The notes under the pieces are model-generated. The model saw only the letters and a program-made list of their open reading frames with translations, did not search any database and was not told the DNA's origin. From NCBI RefSeq assembly GCF_030548175.1, contig NZ_JAUORX010000003.1, forward strand, positions 1-64,000: a stretch of DNA of 64,000 bases. Direction: 5' to 3'. The DNA is from Cognatishimia sp. 1_MG-2023 (lineage in GTDB: Bacteria; Pseudomonadota; Alphaproteobacteria; Rhodobacterales; Rhodobacteraceae). Shown here in pieces: positions 16,654 to 25,389 of the stretch (position 1 is its first letter; each line of letters begins with the position of its first letter). The position numbers and the translations under genes were made by a program.

Positions 16654-17561
16654 CGTGATAGAACTTCAAGCATAGGTAAACTTCGAACGAATTTATTCAA
16701 TGCAGGGCCGTTAACATAGTCGCCCTCGTCGTCAGCATTTAATAGACCATCCATATGCATAGCATACAGAACTGCGGCCAAATCAGTGTCCCTGAAGTTG
16801 GTCTTATCGGCCAATTCAGTGATCATTGAAGTATTTAAATAGTCGTAGTCGACGAAGAAAATAGAGAGCTCGTTTGTAAGTTTGACCAAGTCTAAGTCGG
16901 TATCTGTTGCTTCTAACTTGTCAAAAACCTTTGATGTCATTGTAAGGCCAGCTTGAAGTAATGTCCTTGATGTCGAGCTGTCGTTCTGAGCGCCGTTGGT
17001 AGATGAAAGTAATTCTTTTAACTTGTAATTTTCGAGTTCGATTTCACTGTCCGCTCGATTGGCTTGCACCCATCCTACAGTTGGTCTGGTTTTTATCAAA
17101 TTCCGAAGCCCATGATCGACGGCATTACCGAGTTCCAGCTCGTTCTGCCAGAACTTAACCATTCTTCGGTCGCTGAGCTTTGCTCTGAATTTATCTAAAG
17201 CAGTTCTCCCTGCATCTGTCTTCTCAATAAACTCCCCTTTCAGCTCATTGAACGGATCCTTATGCAGCAACCGAATGATCGGCTTCCCAATTTCCACCGC
17301 ATAATCATATTCCATCTCGGTATAGCTTAACCCGGTTTCAGGATGGATCGACCCATAGCGCCCCGCCGAAATAAGGATGTAATAATCTGACTGATCAATG
17401 ATCGTCTTGATGAATTCAAACTGCTCCTCATCTGCTGCCGGAAACAATTCCATCCCTGCCGGAAAACAATCTGCTCGCAGTAGCGCCTGTGAAACTTCTT
17501 GCCGTGCATTTTGCAAATCCTGAAACGTGGACGAAATGAAAACCTGATATCGCTTTTCCAT
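16650..17561 (-). CDS. DUF4062-domain protein, foreign composition
   Basis: A 303-residue protein of no known function. Residues 4-95 form a DUF4062 domain: YQVFISSTFQDLQNARQEV, then FIKTIIDQSDYYILISAGRYGS and YTEMEYDYAVEIGKPIIRL. DUF4062 is usually found at the N-terminus of NTPase or signalling proteins and is thought to have a TIR- or deoxyribosyltransferase-like fold. Here no NTPase follows; the rest is mostly helical and the last 90 residues may form a small helical or winged-helix domain. The gene and its 185-bp upstream gap are clearly AT-richer than the cob genes around it. It splits cobO from cobQ and its stop overlaps cobO's stop. It looks like horizontally acquired cargo; a defence role is only a possibility. 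Confidence 0.8.
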   Translation of the reverse strand: MEKRYQVFISSTFQDLQNARQEVSQALLRADCFPAGMELFPAADEEQFEFIKTIIDQSDYYILISAGRYGSIHPETGLSYTEMEYDYAVEIGKPIIRLLHKDPFNELKGEFIEKTDAGRTALDKFRAKLSDRRMVKFWQNELELGNAVDHGLRNLIKTRPTVGWVQANRADSEIELENYKLKELLSSTNGAQNDSSTSRTLLQAGLTMTSKVFDKLEATDTDLDLVKLTNELSIFFVDYDYLNTSMITELADKTNFRDTDLAAVLYAMHMDGLLNADDEGDYVNGPALNKFVRSLPMLEVLSR

Positions 17562-17692
17562 GAACAGCCTAAAATTGAATTCCTAAAATCAGGTTAAGGG
17601 TGCGGGGAATGTTGGGGAACGTCAACCAACCACATCCCAAAATCTTGCCAAGTTTCCTTTTGGAAAATTTAAGTATCTAAAATTTTTCAATT

Positions 17693-17726
17693 GTACGTTT
17701 CGGCCCGTGAACCTTACAAAACGTAC
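17693..17726. repeat. inverted repeat GTACGTTT / AAACGTAC
   Basis: GTACGTTT (17693-17700) and AAACGTAC (17719-17726) are perfect 8-bp arms 18 bases apart, between the divergent starts of the DUF4062 gene and cobQ. The same arm sequence, in a tighter hairpin, occurs at 48162-48190. A second AT-rich hairpin lies just upstream at about 17660-17690. It could be an operator for either gene. Confidence 0.6.
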
Positions 17727-17746
17727 GACTCATAGGAACGCAACAC

Positions 17747-19195
17747 ATGACCAAAGCCATCATGATCCAGGGCACCGGCAGTAACGTCGGGAAATCCATG
17801 TTGGTGGCTGGTCTGTGCCGCGCAGCACTGCGTCGGGGCCTGTCCGTTGCCCCCTTCAAACCGCAAAATATGTCGAATAATGCGGCGGTTACGGCGGATG
17901 GCGGCGAAATCGGACGGGCGCAGGCCTTGCAAGCAATGGCCTGCAAAGTGCCGCTTACGGTCCATATGAATCCCGTGTTGCTAAAGCCCGAATCCGATGT
18001 CGGATCGCAGGTCGTGGTACAGGGTAAACGTTTCGCAACCGTAAAGGCCCGCGAATACGCAACGCTCAAACCGCAGCTGATGGAGCGTGTCCTCGAAAGC
18101 TTCAACCTTCTGAAATCAAACCATGATTTGGTGATTGTTGAAGGCGCGGGCAGCCCAGCAGAGGTCAACCTCCGCCCCGGCGACATCGCCAACATGGGCT
18201 TTGCACAGGCGGCGGATGTTCCCGTTATCCTCGCCGGCGACATCGACCGCGGCGGCGTCATTGCGCAAATCGTCGGCACCCAAAACGTAATAGATCAAGC
18301 TGACGCAGATCAAATCAAAGGCTTTCTAATCAATAAATTCCGTGGCGATCCATCGCTCTTTGACGACGGTTACGCCTTCATCGAACAACGAACAAATTGG
18401 CAAGGTTTCGGCGTTTTACCTTATTTCCCAGAGGCTTGGCGCTTGCCCGCCGAAGACGCACTAGACCTTGGCGGCTCAATTTCCAAGGGCGACATCCACA
18501 TCGTATGTCTCGGCCTGTCCCGCATCGCCAACTTCGACGACCTCGATCCGCTCACCCAAGAACCCAACGTCCGCGTCACCATGCTCCGCGCCGGTCAACC
18601 CATCCCCGGCGACGCAACTCTTGTCATCATCCCCGGCAGCAAATCCACACGCGGAGACCTCGCATTTTTGCGCGACCAAGGTTGGGAAATTGACCTTGCA
18701 GCGCACGTACGTAGGGGAGGGCATGTTCTTGGAATTTGTGGGGGTTATCAAATGCTTGGGGGAAGTATCATTGACCCTGAAGGCATAGAAGGTCCTGCCG
18801 GAAATACCGTAGGATTGGCACTGTTAAACGTCACGACAGAAATGACACCCGTCAAGAAATTGACTGAAACACAAGCCGTTCACACCGCCTCTGACCTGCC
18901 ATTCAATGGTTACGAAATTCACATCGGCCGCACCCAAGGCCCCGATTGCGATCGCCCCTTTGCCCAGATCGAAACTCGCCCCGAAGGCGCAACCAGCGCC
19001 GATGGACGCATCCAAGGCAGCTACCTGCACGGCATGTTCCAAGACGACACATTCCGCACGGCTTTCCTTGCCTCCCTTGGCGGAAATGGACAATCGACAA
19101 ACTACAACGAGTCCGTCGAAGCCACGCTTGATGCCTTGGCTGACCATATGGAAATCCATCTAGACATCGACGCGATATTAGCAGCGGCAAACTAA
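17747..19195 (+). CDS. cobQ: cobyric acid synthase CobQ
   Basis: A 482-residue glutamine-dependent amidotransferase that amidates the b, d, e and g side chains of adenosylcobyrinic acid a,c-diamide. [20 protein letters not shown] at residues 6-25 is the ATP-binding start; [12 protein letters not shown] carries the glutaminase cysteine near residue 332 and GSYLHGMF lies near the end. Length is normal for CobQ. It would act directly after CobO, from which it is separated only by the DUF4062 islet. Confidence 0.96.
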   Translation: MTKAIMIQGTGSNVGKSMLVAGLCRAALRRGLSVAPFKPQNMSNNAAVTADGGEIGRAQALQAMACKVPLTVHMNPVLLKPESDVGSQVVVQGKRFATVKAREYATLKPQLMERVLESFNLLKSNHDLVIVEGAGSPAEVNLRPGDIANMGFAQAADVPVILAGDIDRGGVIAQIVGTQNVIDQADADQIKGFLINKFRGDPSLFDDGYAFIEQRTNWQGFGVLPYFPEAWRLPAEDALDLGGSISKGDIHIVCLGLSRIANFDDLDPLTQEPNVRVTMLRAGQPIPGDATLVIIPGSKSTRGDLAFLRDQGWEIDLAAHVRRGGHVLGICGGYQMLGGSIIDPEGIEGPAGNTVGLALLNVTTEMTPVKKLTETQAVHTASDLPFNGYEIHIGRTQGPDCDRPFAQIETRPEGATSADGRIQGSYLHGMFQDDTFRTAFLASLGGNGQSTNYNESVEATLDALADHMEIHLDIDAILAAAN

Positions 19196-19282
19196 CCAAC
19201 GGATTTCACAAGTACGTCAATGGCTTGCCTTACATGTGCCCTTAGACAATAGTGCAAACGCACCAATCGGAGCCACGTCGGA

Positions 19283-20017
19283 ATGCGCGCCATCTATCGT
19301 ATTTGGGTTTCAGTCTGCCTTATCTGTGCTGCGGTTTCTGCCCAAGCCGAGCTAACGGTCTTTGCCGCCGCAAGCCTACGTGGCGCGTTGGATGAGGTGC
19401 ATCAATCCTATGAAGGCCGGGTTGTGACCTCCTACGCCAGCAGCGCTGCATTGGCCCGTCAGATCGCCCAAGGCGCGCCCGCGGATGTGTTTATTTCGGC
19501 CAATGCGCAATGGATGGGCTACTTAGAAGACTTGGGCGAAGTTCAACCATCTACCAAGGTCACAGTACTTGGAAATCGCCTTGCGCTTGTTGGTCATCAA
19601 GCGAATTCTGCCTTTGAAGTAAAAGACTTACCGAAAGTGTTGTCTGACACCCATCTCGCCATGGGCTTTGTAAACGCTGTGCCGGCAGGGATTTATGGCA
19701 AGCAATCACTAACGTCTTTGGGCCTTTGGTCAGCGGTGCAGCCACATGTCGTGCAAACAGATCATGTCCGCGCGGCCCTAAACCTTGTTGTGCTTAAGGA
19801 GGTTGATTTCGCCTTGGTCTATGCCACTGATGCACTGGCTGAGCCTGCCGTATCCACCCTCGCGCAGCTTCCCGAAGAAACCCACGATCCCATTCGCTAT
19901 CCGGCCGCCCAAGTCACAGAAAAACCAGAAGCCGCCGCCTATCTCGCCTATCTACAAGGCCCGGATGCACAGGCCATATTCGCGCGGCATGGGTTCTTAA
20001 CCGAGGGTCTGGAATGA
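19283..20017 (+). CDS. modA: molybdate ABC transporter substrate-binding protein ModA
   Basis: A 244-residue periplasmic binding protein. Residues 1-22 form a signal peptide ending AQA before ELTVFAAASLRGALDEV, the typical mature start. SAALARQIAQGAPADVFISA and PAGIYGKQSL are conserved ligand-site segments of ModA. It overlaps modB by four bases. I found no clear ModE operator in the 87 bp before it. Tungstate may also be bound, as is common in the family. Confidence 0.93.
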   Translation: MRAIYRIWVSVCLICAAVSAQAELTVFAAASLRGALDEVHQSYEGRVVTSYASSAALARQIAQGAPADVFISANAQWMGYLEDLGEVQPSTKVTVLGNRLALVGHQANSAFEVKDLPKVLSDTHLAMGFVNAVPAGIYGKQSLTSLGLWSAVQPHVVQTDHVRAALNLVVLKEVDFALVYATDALAEPAVSTLAQLPEETHDPIRYPAAQVTEKPEAAAYLAYLQGPDAQAIFARHGFLTEGLE

Positions 20018-20721
20018 ACGCCTTTGTTGATTTCCTCGGCCCAGACGGCTGGCAAGCTGTTGGCCTGTCCTTACGGGTTTCAATTTGGGCAACGGTGCTG
20101 AGCCTTCCACTGGCCCTTTACGTAGCCTATGTCCTTGCCCGCAAAGAGTTTTGGGGCAAACAGTTGCTTAATGGGATTGTGCACCTGCCGCTCATCCTCC
20201 CCCCAGTTGTCACCGGATACCTATTGCTCATGACGTTTGGCCGCCGTGCCCCAATAGGGGCGTGGCTCGAGCAGACCTTTGGCATCGTCTTAGCCTTTCG
20301 TTGGACGGGGGCCGCTTTGGCCGCAGCCATCATGGCCTTTCCCCTGATGGTTCGCGCAATGCGCCTCGCGATAGAGGCGGTGGACCCAAAACTCGAACAG
20401 GCCGCACGCACATTGGGTGCAAGTTCTGCGCAGGTATTCTTGTCGGTGACATTCCCCTTAATATTACCTGGTATGATCGCTGGGGCGGTTCTAGGCTTTG
20501 CTAAAGCCATGGGCGAATTCGGAGCAACGATCACCTTTGTTTCGAACATCCCCGGCCAAACACAAACGGTGCCGTCTGCCATCTACGGCTTCCTGCAAAT
20601 CCCGGGTGGGGAGAGCGATGCGCTGAAACTTGTTGGCTTGTCTGTGGTCCTTTCCCTTGGTGCGGTGTTGATCGCTGAGGTTTTGGCACGCCGCGTTGCA
20701 AATCGGATCAGCGGGCAATGA
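20014..20721 (+). CDS. modB: molybdate ABC transporter permease ModB
   Basis: A 235-residue inner-membrane permease with about five transmembrane helices. The cytoplasmic EAA loop is visible as EQAARTLGASSAQVF followed by PLILPGMIAGAVLGFAKAMG, which contacts the ATPase. HLPLILPPVVTGY is a ModB-typical helix. It overlaps modA and modC by four bases each, so the three are co-translated. Confidence 0.95.
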   Translation: MNAFVDFLGPDGWQAVGLSLRVSIWATVLSLPLALYVAYVLARKEFWGKQLLNGIVHLPLILPPVVTGYLLLMTFGRRAPIGAWLEQTFGIVLAFRWTGAALAAAIMAFPLMVRAMRLAIEAVDPKLEQAARTLGASSAQVFLSVTFPLILPGMIAGAVLGFAKAMGEFGATITFVSNIPGQTQTVPSAIYGFLQIPGGESDALKLVGLSVVLSLGAVLIAEVLARRVANRISGQ

Positions 20722-21812
20722 GTTTATCCATCGACATACGCCACCAACTGGCTGACTTCGAGCTTGATGTTGCCTTTGACGCGCCTGCGGGAGTTACCGC
20801 GCTGTTTGGTGCCTCTGGGGCTGGAAAAACGACTGTGATCAACGCTTTGTCTGGATTGCTGCGCCCGGATCATGGGCGTATTTCCTTGGATGATCAGGTA
20901 TTTCTAGACACAGCAAAGGGCATCGACCTACGCGTGCAGCAGCGGCGTTTGGGCTATGTCTTTCAGGATCATCGCCTGTTCCCGCATATGCGTGTCGCGC
21001 GCAACCTAAGCTATGGTCAACGCATGCAAGGCCTGCCCAAAGACGCGGCCCACGAACAGCGCGTGATCGAAATGCTGGGCCTGTCCGCACTATTGCAACG
21101 CTTTCCAGCGGCTTTGTCAGGTGGTGAAAAACAACGTGTCGCAATCGGCAGGGCGCTTTTGTCAAAGCCGCGTATCTTATTGCTGGATGAGCCGCTGGCG
21201 TCCTTGGATCAAGCGCGACGGCAAGAGATATTGCCCTATCTTGAACGCCTGCGGGACGAAGCGGATCTGCCAATTCTCTATGTCAGTCATTCTGTTTCCG
21301 AAGTAGCGCGGTTAGCGACCACCGTCGTGATACTAGAGCGGGGCAAGATGCGCCGCATGGGGCCGGTCAGCGAAATCTTTGCTGATCCCGAGGCCGTAGG
21401 TGCAATAGGCGTTTCAGCCCTTGGCGCAATCCTGAAAGCGCGCGTCGCGCATCACCATGATGATGGTCTAAGTGAACTTTCCACATCCTGTAGCAAGCTT
21501 TTCCTACCGATGGTCCAAACGGATGTTGGTTCCAACGTGCGCATACGTATTCGGGCGCAGGATGTGATGCTTAGCCTCACTGAACCCAAAGACATTTCAG
21601 CGCTCAATATCCTCAAGGGAACAATTACCGCACTGCAACAGGGCGAAGGGCCGGGCGTTTTGGTTCAAGTCAAATGTGGCGACGACTTGCTATTAGCGCG
21701 CGTCACACAGCGGTCAGCCAAGGCAATGGCATTGTCATTAGGGCAAGAGCTATTTGCCGTAATCAAATCCGTCTCTGTGGCCCAAGACGACATCAGCGCG
21801 GCCACTCTGTAA
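20718..21812 (+). CDS. modC: molybdate ABC transporter ATP-binding protein ModC
   Basis: A 364-residue ATPase. Walker A is GASGAGKTT (near residue 35), the signature is LSGGEKQRVAIGRAL (near 135) and Walker B is ILLLDEPLASLD, followed by the switch histidine in YVSHS. Residues from about 290 form a Mop/TOBE domain that binds oxyanions and can gate transport. It closes the modABC operon; the next gene starts 101 bp later. Confidence 0.95.
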   Translation: MSLSIDIRHQLADFELDVAFDAPAGVTALFGASGAGKTTVINALSGLLRPDHGRISLDDQVFLDTAKGIDLRVQQRRLGYVFQDHRLFPHMRVARNLSYGQRMQGLPKDAAHEQRVIEMLGLSALLQRFPAALSGGEKQRVAIGRALLSKPRILLLDEPLASLDQARRQEILPYLERLRDEADLPILYVSHSVSEVARLATTVVILERGKMRRMGPVSEIFADPEAVGAIGVSALGAILKARVAHHHDDGLSELSTSCSKLFLPMVQTDVGSNVRIRIRAQDVMLSLTEPKDISALNILKGTITALQQGEGPGVLVQVKCGDDLLLARVTQRSAKAMALSLGQELFAVIKSVSVAQDDISAATL

Positions 21813-21913
21813 CGCATTGATGGCCTTCTGATTTGCATTCTGCCAGGCAATATATGTGCATGATCATGCTCTACCTTCTGGCTATCCCTTAGATTGGCAG
21901 ACATAAGGTCAAT

Positions 21914-22816
21914 ATGGATTTATGGATTCTCCTCGCCTTAGCGGCCGCTTTCTTTCAGACATTACGCTTTATGCTGCAAAAGCAATTGAGCGCTGTGAAA
22001 CTTACGGCCTCTGGCGCGACATTCGCGCGGTTTGTCTATTCCGCGCCCATCGCCGCAACGATTGCTTTGACCTACTTTTGGCAGGCTGGTGTGCCCGTTC
22101 CTGACATGGGGCAGGGGTTTTGGCCCTTCGCCATCGCGGGTGGTTTTTCGCAAATTACAGCCACGGTCTGTACCGTTCTCTTGTTCGGGCGCCGCAACTT
22201 TGCCGTTGGTCTGACATTTACCAAGATTGCGGTGTTGTTCTCTGTCTTATTTGGCTGGGTTCTGATCGGAGATGCCATTTCGCCATGGAGCTTTATGGCA
22301 ATCTGCATTGGTTTTGCTGGTGTACTGGTCCTGTCCGGCCCGATGGAGGGTGTAGGCGTGTGGTGGAAACGATTGATTAGCCCCTCAGCGGCGCTAGGCC
22401 TATTAGGCGGCGCGTTGTTTGGAGTTTCGGGTGTCGCGTATCGCGGCGCGACACTGGCCATCGAAAGCAGCGATCCGTTTGAACGGGCCATTGTGACCTT
22501 GGCCATTGTCACATCGTTGCAATTGGCCAGCATGACCGTGTGGCTATATCTGCGAGACCGTGCAGAGATTGGCAAAGTTTTAGGCGCATGGCGCACAGCC
22601 GGTTTTGTGGGGCTAACCAGCCTTGCGGGATCGTTTTGCTGGTTCACGGCCTATACGCTGCAAAACGCAGCCTATGTGAACGCAGTCGGGCAGATCGAGC
22701 TGATCTTTGGCATCATCGCAACCGTTTTGTTTTTCAACGAAACGATTTCAAAGCGCGAGTATCTCGGAATTGTACTGATCGCCAGCAGCGTCCTTGGCCT
22801 TGTAATCTGGTCCTAA
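21914..22816 (+). CDS. EamA/DMT-family transporter
   Basis: A 300-residue inner-membrane protein with about ten hydrophobic helices arranged as two EamA repeats (roughly residues 1-140 and 155-300). The second repeat ends VGQIELIFGIIATVLFFNE, a common EamA motif. These are drug/metabolite transporters whose substrate cannot be read from sequence. It stands alone after modC and converges on the NUDIX gene with a two-base gap. Confidence 0.85.
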   Translation: MDLWILLALAAAFFQTLRFMLQKQLSAVKLTASGATFARFVYSAPIAATIALTYFWQAGVPVPDMGQGFWPFAIAGGFSQITATVCTVLLFGRRNFAVGLTFTKIAVLFSVLFGWVLIGDAISPWSFMAICIGFAGVLVLSGPMEGVGVWWKRLISPSAALGLLGGALFGVSGVAYRGATLAIESSDPFERAIVTLAIVTSLQLASMTVWLYLRDRAEIGKVLGAWRTAGFVGLTSLAGSFCWFTAYTLQNAAYVNAVGQIELIFGIIATVLFFNETISKREYLGIVLIASSVLGLVIWS

Positions 22817-22818
22817 GC

Positions 22819-23541
22819 TTAACCGCCTAAATCATCTGCCAAAGCGTCGCGCCCATGCAGGCGCTTGAAATAGCCTGCTTCATCATCGTTTTTGAAGAAC
22901 GGAACAGACTCTGGCGCACCTATGGTCCCAAGGTTGCCCTCAATCTCAGCCAAAACAACTTCGGTGATGAACGGCAAATCAAAGCTGCGCGCTTTGGATA
23001 AAGGCACCCATTGAAGATGCGATAGCTCATCACAAGCGGCTGAAAAATCATCAATGTCGCCCGAAAGCTGATCTGCCTCTAGCATAAAGAACCGCGCGTC
23101 AAACCGGCGTGGCCTGCCGGGAGGGGTAATAGCACGGAACACAAAATGCATGTCTTTTGGATCGGGGATATGACCTGTTGCAGCATAAGTCAGCCAATCC
23201 TCTGGCGGTGTTCCCGGCCAAGCCCCGGCACGCCCAAGGATCAACCCAGTTTCCTCCCAAAGCTCGCGGATGGCGGCAACGGCTGCGGCGTGGGTGATCT
23301 GCTCTGGGGTTTCAGGACGCAAATCATCCAAAACACGCTGTGCACTGGGCGGGGTTAATGGCTGTGCAAGCGGAGCATCATAGTCGGCCGCATCAACCGC
23401 ACCACCGGGGAACACAAATTTGTTCGGCATAAAGGCGGCTTTAGACCCGCGTTGGCCCATCAAGATTTTAGGATCATTCGCTCGATCACGAAGAACAATA
23501 ACTGTCGCTGCATCACGAATGGCGGTTTTGTCGATGGTCAT
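22819..23541 (-). CDS. NUDIX hydrolase with a split Nudix box
   Basis: A 240-residue NUDIX protein. The box begins FVFPGGAVDAADYD (near residues 42-55) and continues AAIRELWEETGLIL (near 90-103), so an insertion of about 30 residues separates its two halves, as in NUDT19-like enzymes acting on CoA or nucleotide diphosphates. REL..EE supplies the metal-binding glutamates. Its substrate is unknown. It is convergent with the EamA gene. Confidence 0.87.
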   Translation of the reverse strand: MTIDKTAIRDAATVIVLRDRANDPKILMGQRGSKAAFMPNKFVFPGGAVDAADYDAPLAQPLTPPSAQRVLDDLRPETPEQITHAAAVAAIRELWEETGLILGRAGAWPGTPPEDWLTYAATGHIPDPKDMHFVFRAITPPGRPRRFDARFFMLEADQLSGDIDDFSAACDELSHLQWVPLSKARSFDLPFITEVVLAEIEGNLGTIGAPESVPFFKNDDEAGYFKRLHGRDALADDLGG

Positions 23542-23866
23542 CTGATCTTGCTACCCCTTTGAACCAAGTCAAAGCGTAGAACGATGCGGCCATGTCGCCA
23601 ACCAACAATACGACGAAATGCCCGGAGTTGAACAAGCCGTACCCAACGTCATTTGAGGACGATAACATATTGATCAAATGTTTTGCATTTTCTAGTTCAG
23701 CTTAATGCTTGATTTAATTCCATAAAATTACATTTTATCTACCCTGCAGTAAATAAATTTCAAAAAAATCGCACTGCAGGCGACGGAAATTATCAGGCCG
23801 CGCGTTTTACCTTCTGAAAACGGGCAGCAAGCCGGTTTTGAAGAAACGCAAAAAAGGAACCTGACT
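23542..23866. other. 325-bp gene-free, AT-rich stretch
   Basis: No convincing gene is seen between the divergent NUDIX gene and the EF-hand gene. It holds an inverted repeat at 23743-23780 and is AT-rich from about 23660. The ribosome site of the EF-hand gene, AAAGGA, lies at its right end. Promoters for both genes should lie here; I could not place them. Confidence 0.6.
23743..23780. repeat. inverted repeat CCTGCAGT / ACTGCAGG
   Basis: Perfect 8-bp arms at 23743-23750 and 23773-23780 with a 22-base AT-rich spacer, about 90 bp before the EF-hand gene. It may be a regulator site for the calcium-binding protein; no regulator is identified. Confidence 0.5.
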
Positions 23867-24349
23867 ATGAAACGTGCAGTATTGATCTCTGGTGTAACCG
23901 CTCTGGCATTGGCTCTTGGCGCGGGTGTTGCCTCCGCAAAGGGCTTTGGCGGCAAAGGCGGCCACCACGGCCCACGCATGAACTTTGAACAAGTGGATGC
24001 AAATGGCGACGGCATGATCACCAAAGAAGAACTCGCAGCCCACGCACAAGCGCGCTTTAACGAAACAGATACCAATGGCGACGGTAACCTATCCGCCGAA
24101 GAACTGGCCGCTGCATCTGAACGTGCCAAGGAAGAGCGTGTGCAAAAGATGATCGAGCGTCGCGATACAAACAATGATGGCGTTCTCAGCTTTGACGAGA
24201 TGAAACCATCTGAGGATCGCACCGCCAAAATGTTCGAACGTCTGGATACAGACGGCGACGGCTCTATCAGCCAAGCTGAGCTTGACGAAATGAAAGACAA
24301 GCGCAAAGGCAAACGCGGTAACAAAGACAAAGACACCGAAGCCAACTAA
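23867..24349 (+). CDS. secreted four-EF-hand calcium-binding protein
   Basis: A 160-residue protein with a signal peptide (residues 1-24, ending ASA before KGFGGKGG) and four canonical 12-residue EF-hand loops: Asp44-Glu55, Asp68-Glu79, Asp100-Glu111 and Asp127-Glu138. All have the D-x-(D/N)-x-D-G pattern. The C-terminus is lysine-rich. It should bind Ca2+ in the periplasm or outside the cell; the target is unknown. A long open frame on the other strand is a shadow. It lies ahead of the sigma-factor operon, separated by a hairpin. Confidence 0.9.
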   Translation: MKRAVLISGVTALALALGAGVASAKGFGGKGGHHGPRMNFEQVDANGDGMITKEELAAHAQARFNETDTNGDGNLSAEELAAASERAKEERVQKMIERRDTNNDGVLSFDEMKPSEDRTAKMFERLDTDGDGSISQAELDEMKDKRKGKRGNKDKDTEAN

Positions 24350-24365
24350 TCGCTGACAGACTTGT

Positions 24366-24392
24366 GGTCACGCCCGCAATAGGGGCGTGACC
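24366..24392. terminator. strong hairpin after the EF-hand gene
   Basis: GGTCACGCCC (24366-24375) and GGGCGTGACC (24383-24392) form a perfect 10-bp stem with a 7-base loop. No U tract follows. It probably separates the EF-hand transcript from the sigma operon, or stabilises the 3' end. Confidence 0.6.
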
Positions 24393-24412
24393 AAGATGAT
24401 TGCCTTAAGGCT

Positions 24413-25021
24413 ATGAAAACGTTACTCCGACAGGACATGGAGATGCCGCGAGACACCTTTCAAGATGCCAGTGACGACGCCTTACTTGTGCTCTATGCCA
24501 ACGGCGATCCCTTGGCTGCGCGCGCTCTTACGTTGCGATTGACGCCAAAAGTCTTTGGGCACGCCTTCCGCCTTTTGGGGGATCGTGCCGAGGCAGAAGA
24601 TGTTGTTCAAGACGCATTAGTTCGGCTCTGGAAACTGGCGCCCGATTGGCGTCAGGGCGAAGCAAAGGTCACCACCTGGCTCTACCGCGTTGTGGCAAAC
24701 CTGTGCACAGACCGCCTGCGCAAAACCCGCGGGGTGGCGCTGGATTCAGTGCCAGAACCCGAGGACGACACAGCCAGCGCTGCAGATGCCATGCAGCAAC
24801 GATCACGTGTAGACGCATTGCAAGAGGCGCTGAACACTTTGCCAGATCGCCAAAAACAAGCGGTGATCCTGCGCCACATCGAAGGGTTAAATAACCCCGA
24901 GATTGCAGAGATCATGGAAATTGGCGTCGAAGCGGTCGAAAGTTTGACCGCAAGAGGAAAACGCGCATTGGCCAAGGCATTGGCTGGTCGCAAAGATGAA
25001 TTGGGGTATTCGGATGACTGA
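24413..25021 (+). CDS. ECF-type RNA polymerase sigma factor
   Basis: A 202-residue sigma-70 family protein with region 2 (LGDRAEAEDVVQDALVRLWK, then TTWLYRVVANLCTDRLRK) at about residues 45-105 and region 4 (LPDRQKQAVILRHIEGLNN, then helix-turn-helix) at about 135-190. Starts at 24437 or 24443 are also possible. It overlaps the next gene by eight bases, which suggests that the partner regulates it. ECF sigma factors direct RNA polymerase to a small regulon, usually under an anti-sigma protein. The module resembles CnrH of CnrYXH metal sensing. Confidence 0.9.
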   Translation: MKTLLRQDMEMPRDTFQDASDDALLVLYANGDPLAARALTLRLTPKVFGHAFRLLGDRAEAEDVVQDALVRLWKLAPDWRQGEAKVTTWLYRVVANLCTDRLRKTRGVALDSVPEPEDDTASAADAMQQRSRVDALQEALNTLPDRQKQAVILRHIEGLNNPEIAEIMEIGVEAVESLTARGKRALAKALAGRKDELGYSDD

Positions 25022-25385
25022 TAAACAATCCATGGATGACCTATTAGACAACATGTTCGCCGAGGCGCGCACCGGTGATGCCGCGCAGCCCAGCGACGAC
25101 TTCATGGCACGCATGCTGGCAGAGGCCGAGGCGCACCAACCGCCAGCGGCCACCTTAGCACCTGAGCCTGCGCGCCGCGGTCTTTGGCAGCTGATCTATG
25201 ATACAGTCGGCGGCTGGCAGGGGGCATCCGGCCTCGTTGCGGCTACCATGGCCAGCGTCTGGATTGGGTTCAGCGGTGCAGAAACGCTGACCGTCGAAGG
25301 TCTGCAAGCTGTGATCAGCGGTGACACCGAATATTACCTCTCCGATCTTGGTGGGGATTTTAGCTTTGATTTCGAGGAAGGATAA
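25014..25385 (+). CDS. one-pass membrane protein, possible anti-sigma factor
   Basis: A 123-residue protein of no recognised family. Residues 1-55 are acidic and helical (DDLLDNMFAEARTG), a single hydrophobic segment lies near 75-92 (ASGLVAATMASVWIGFSG), and the last 30 residues are acidic, so an inward N-terminus and periplasmic tail are likely. The start overlaps the sigma-factor stop region by eight bases. Layout and position fit a small membrane anti-sigma factor like CnrY, but no sequence motif proves it. Confidence 0.6.
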   Translation: MTDKQSMDDLLDNMFAEARTGDAAQPSDDFMARMLAEAEAHQPPAATLAPEPARRGLWQLIYDTVGGWQGASGLVAATMASVWIGFSGAETLTVEGLQAVISGDTEYYLSDLGGDFSFDFEEG

Positions 25386-25389
25386 CCTC

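Noticed and set aside
23728-24345. 205-codon open frame on the minus strand across the EF-hand gene
   Set aside because: The opposite strand encodes a signal peptide and four perfect EF loops. The minus frame is Ser/Arg-rich antisense of repeats and has no family resemblance.
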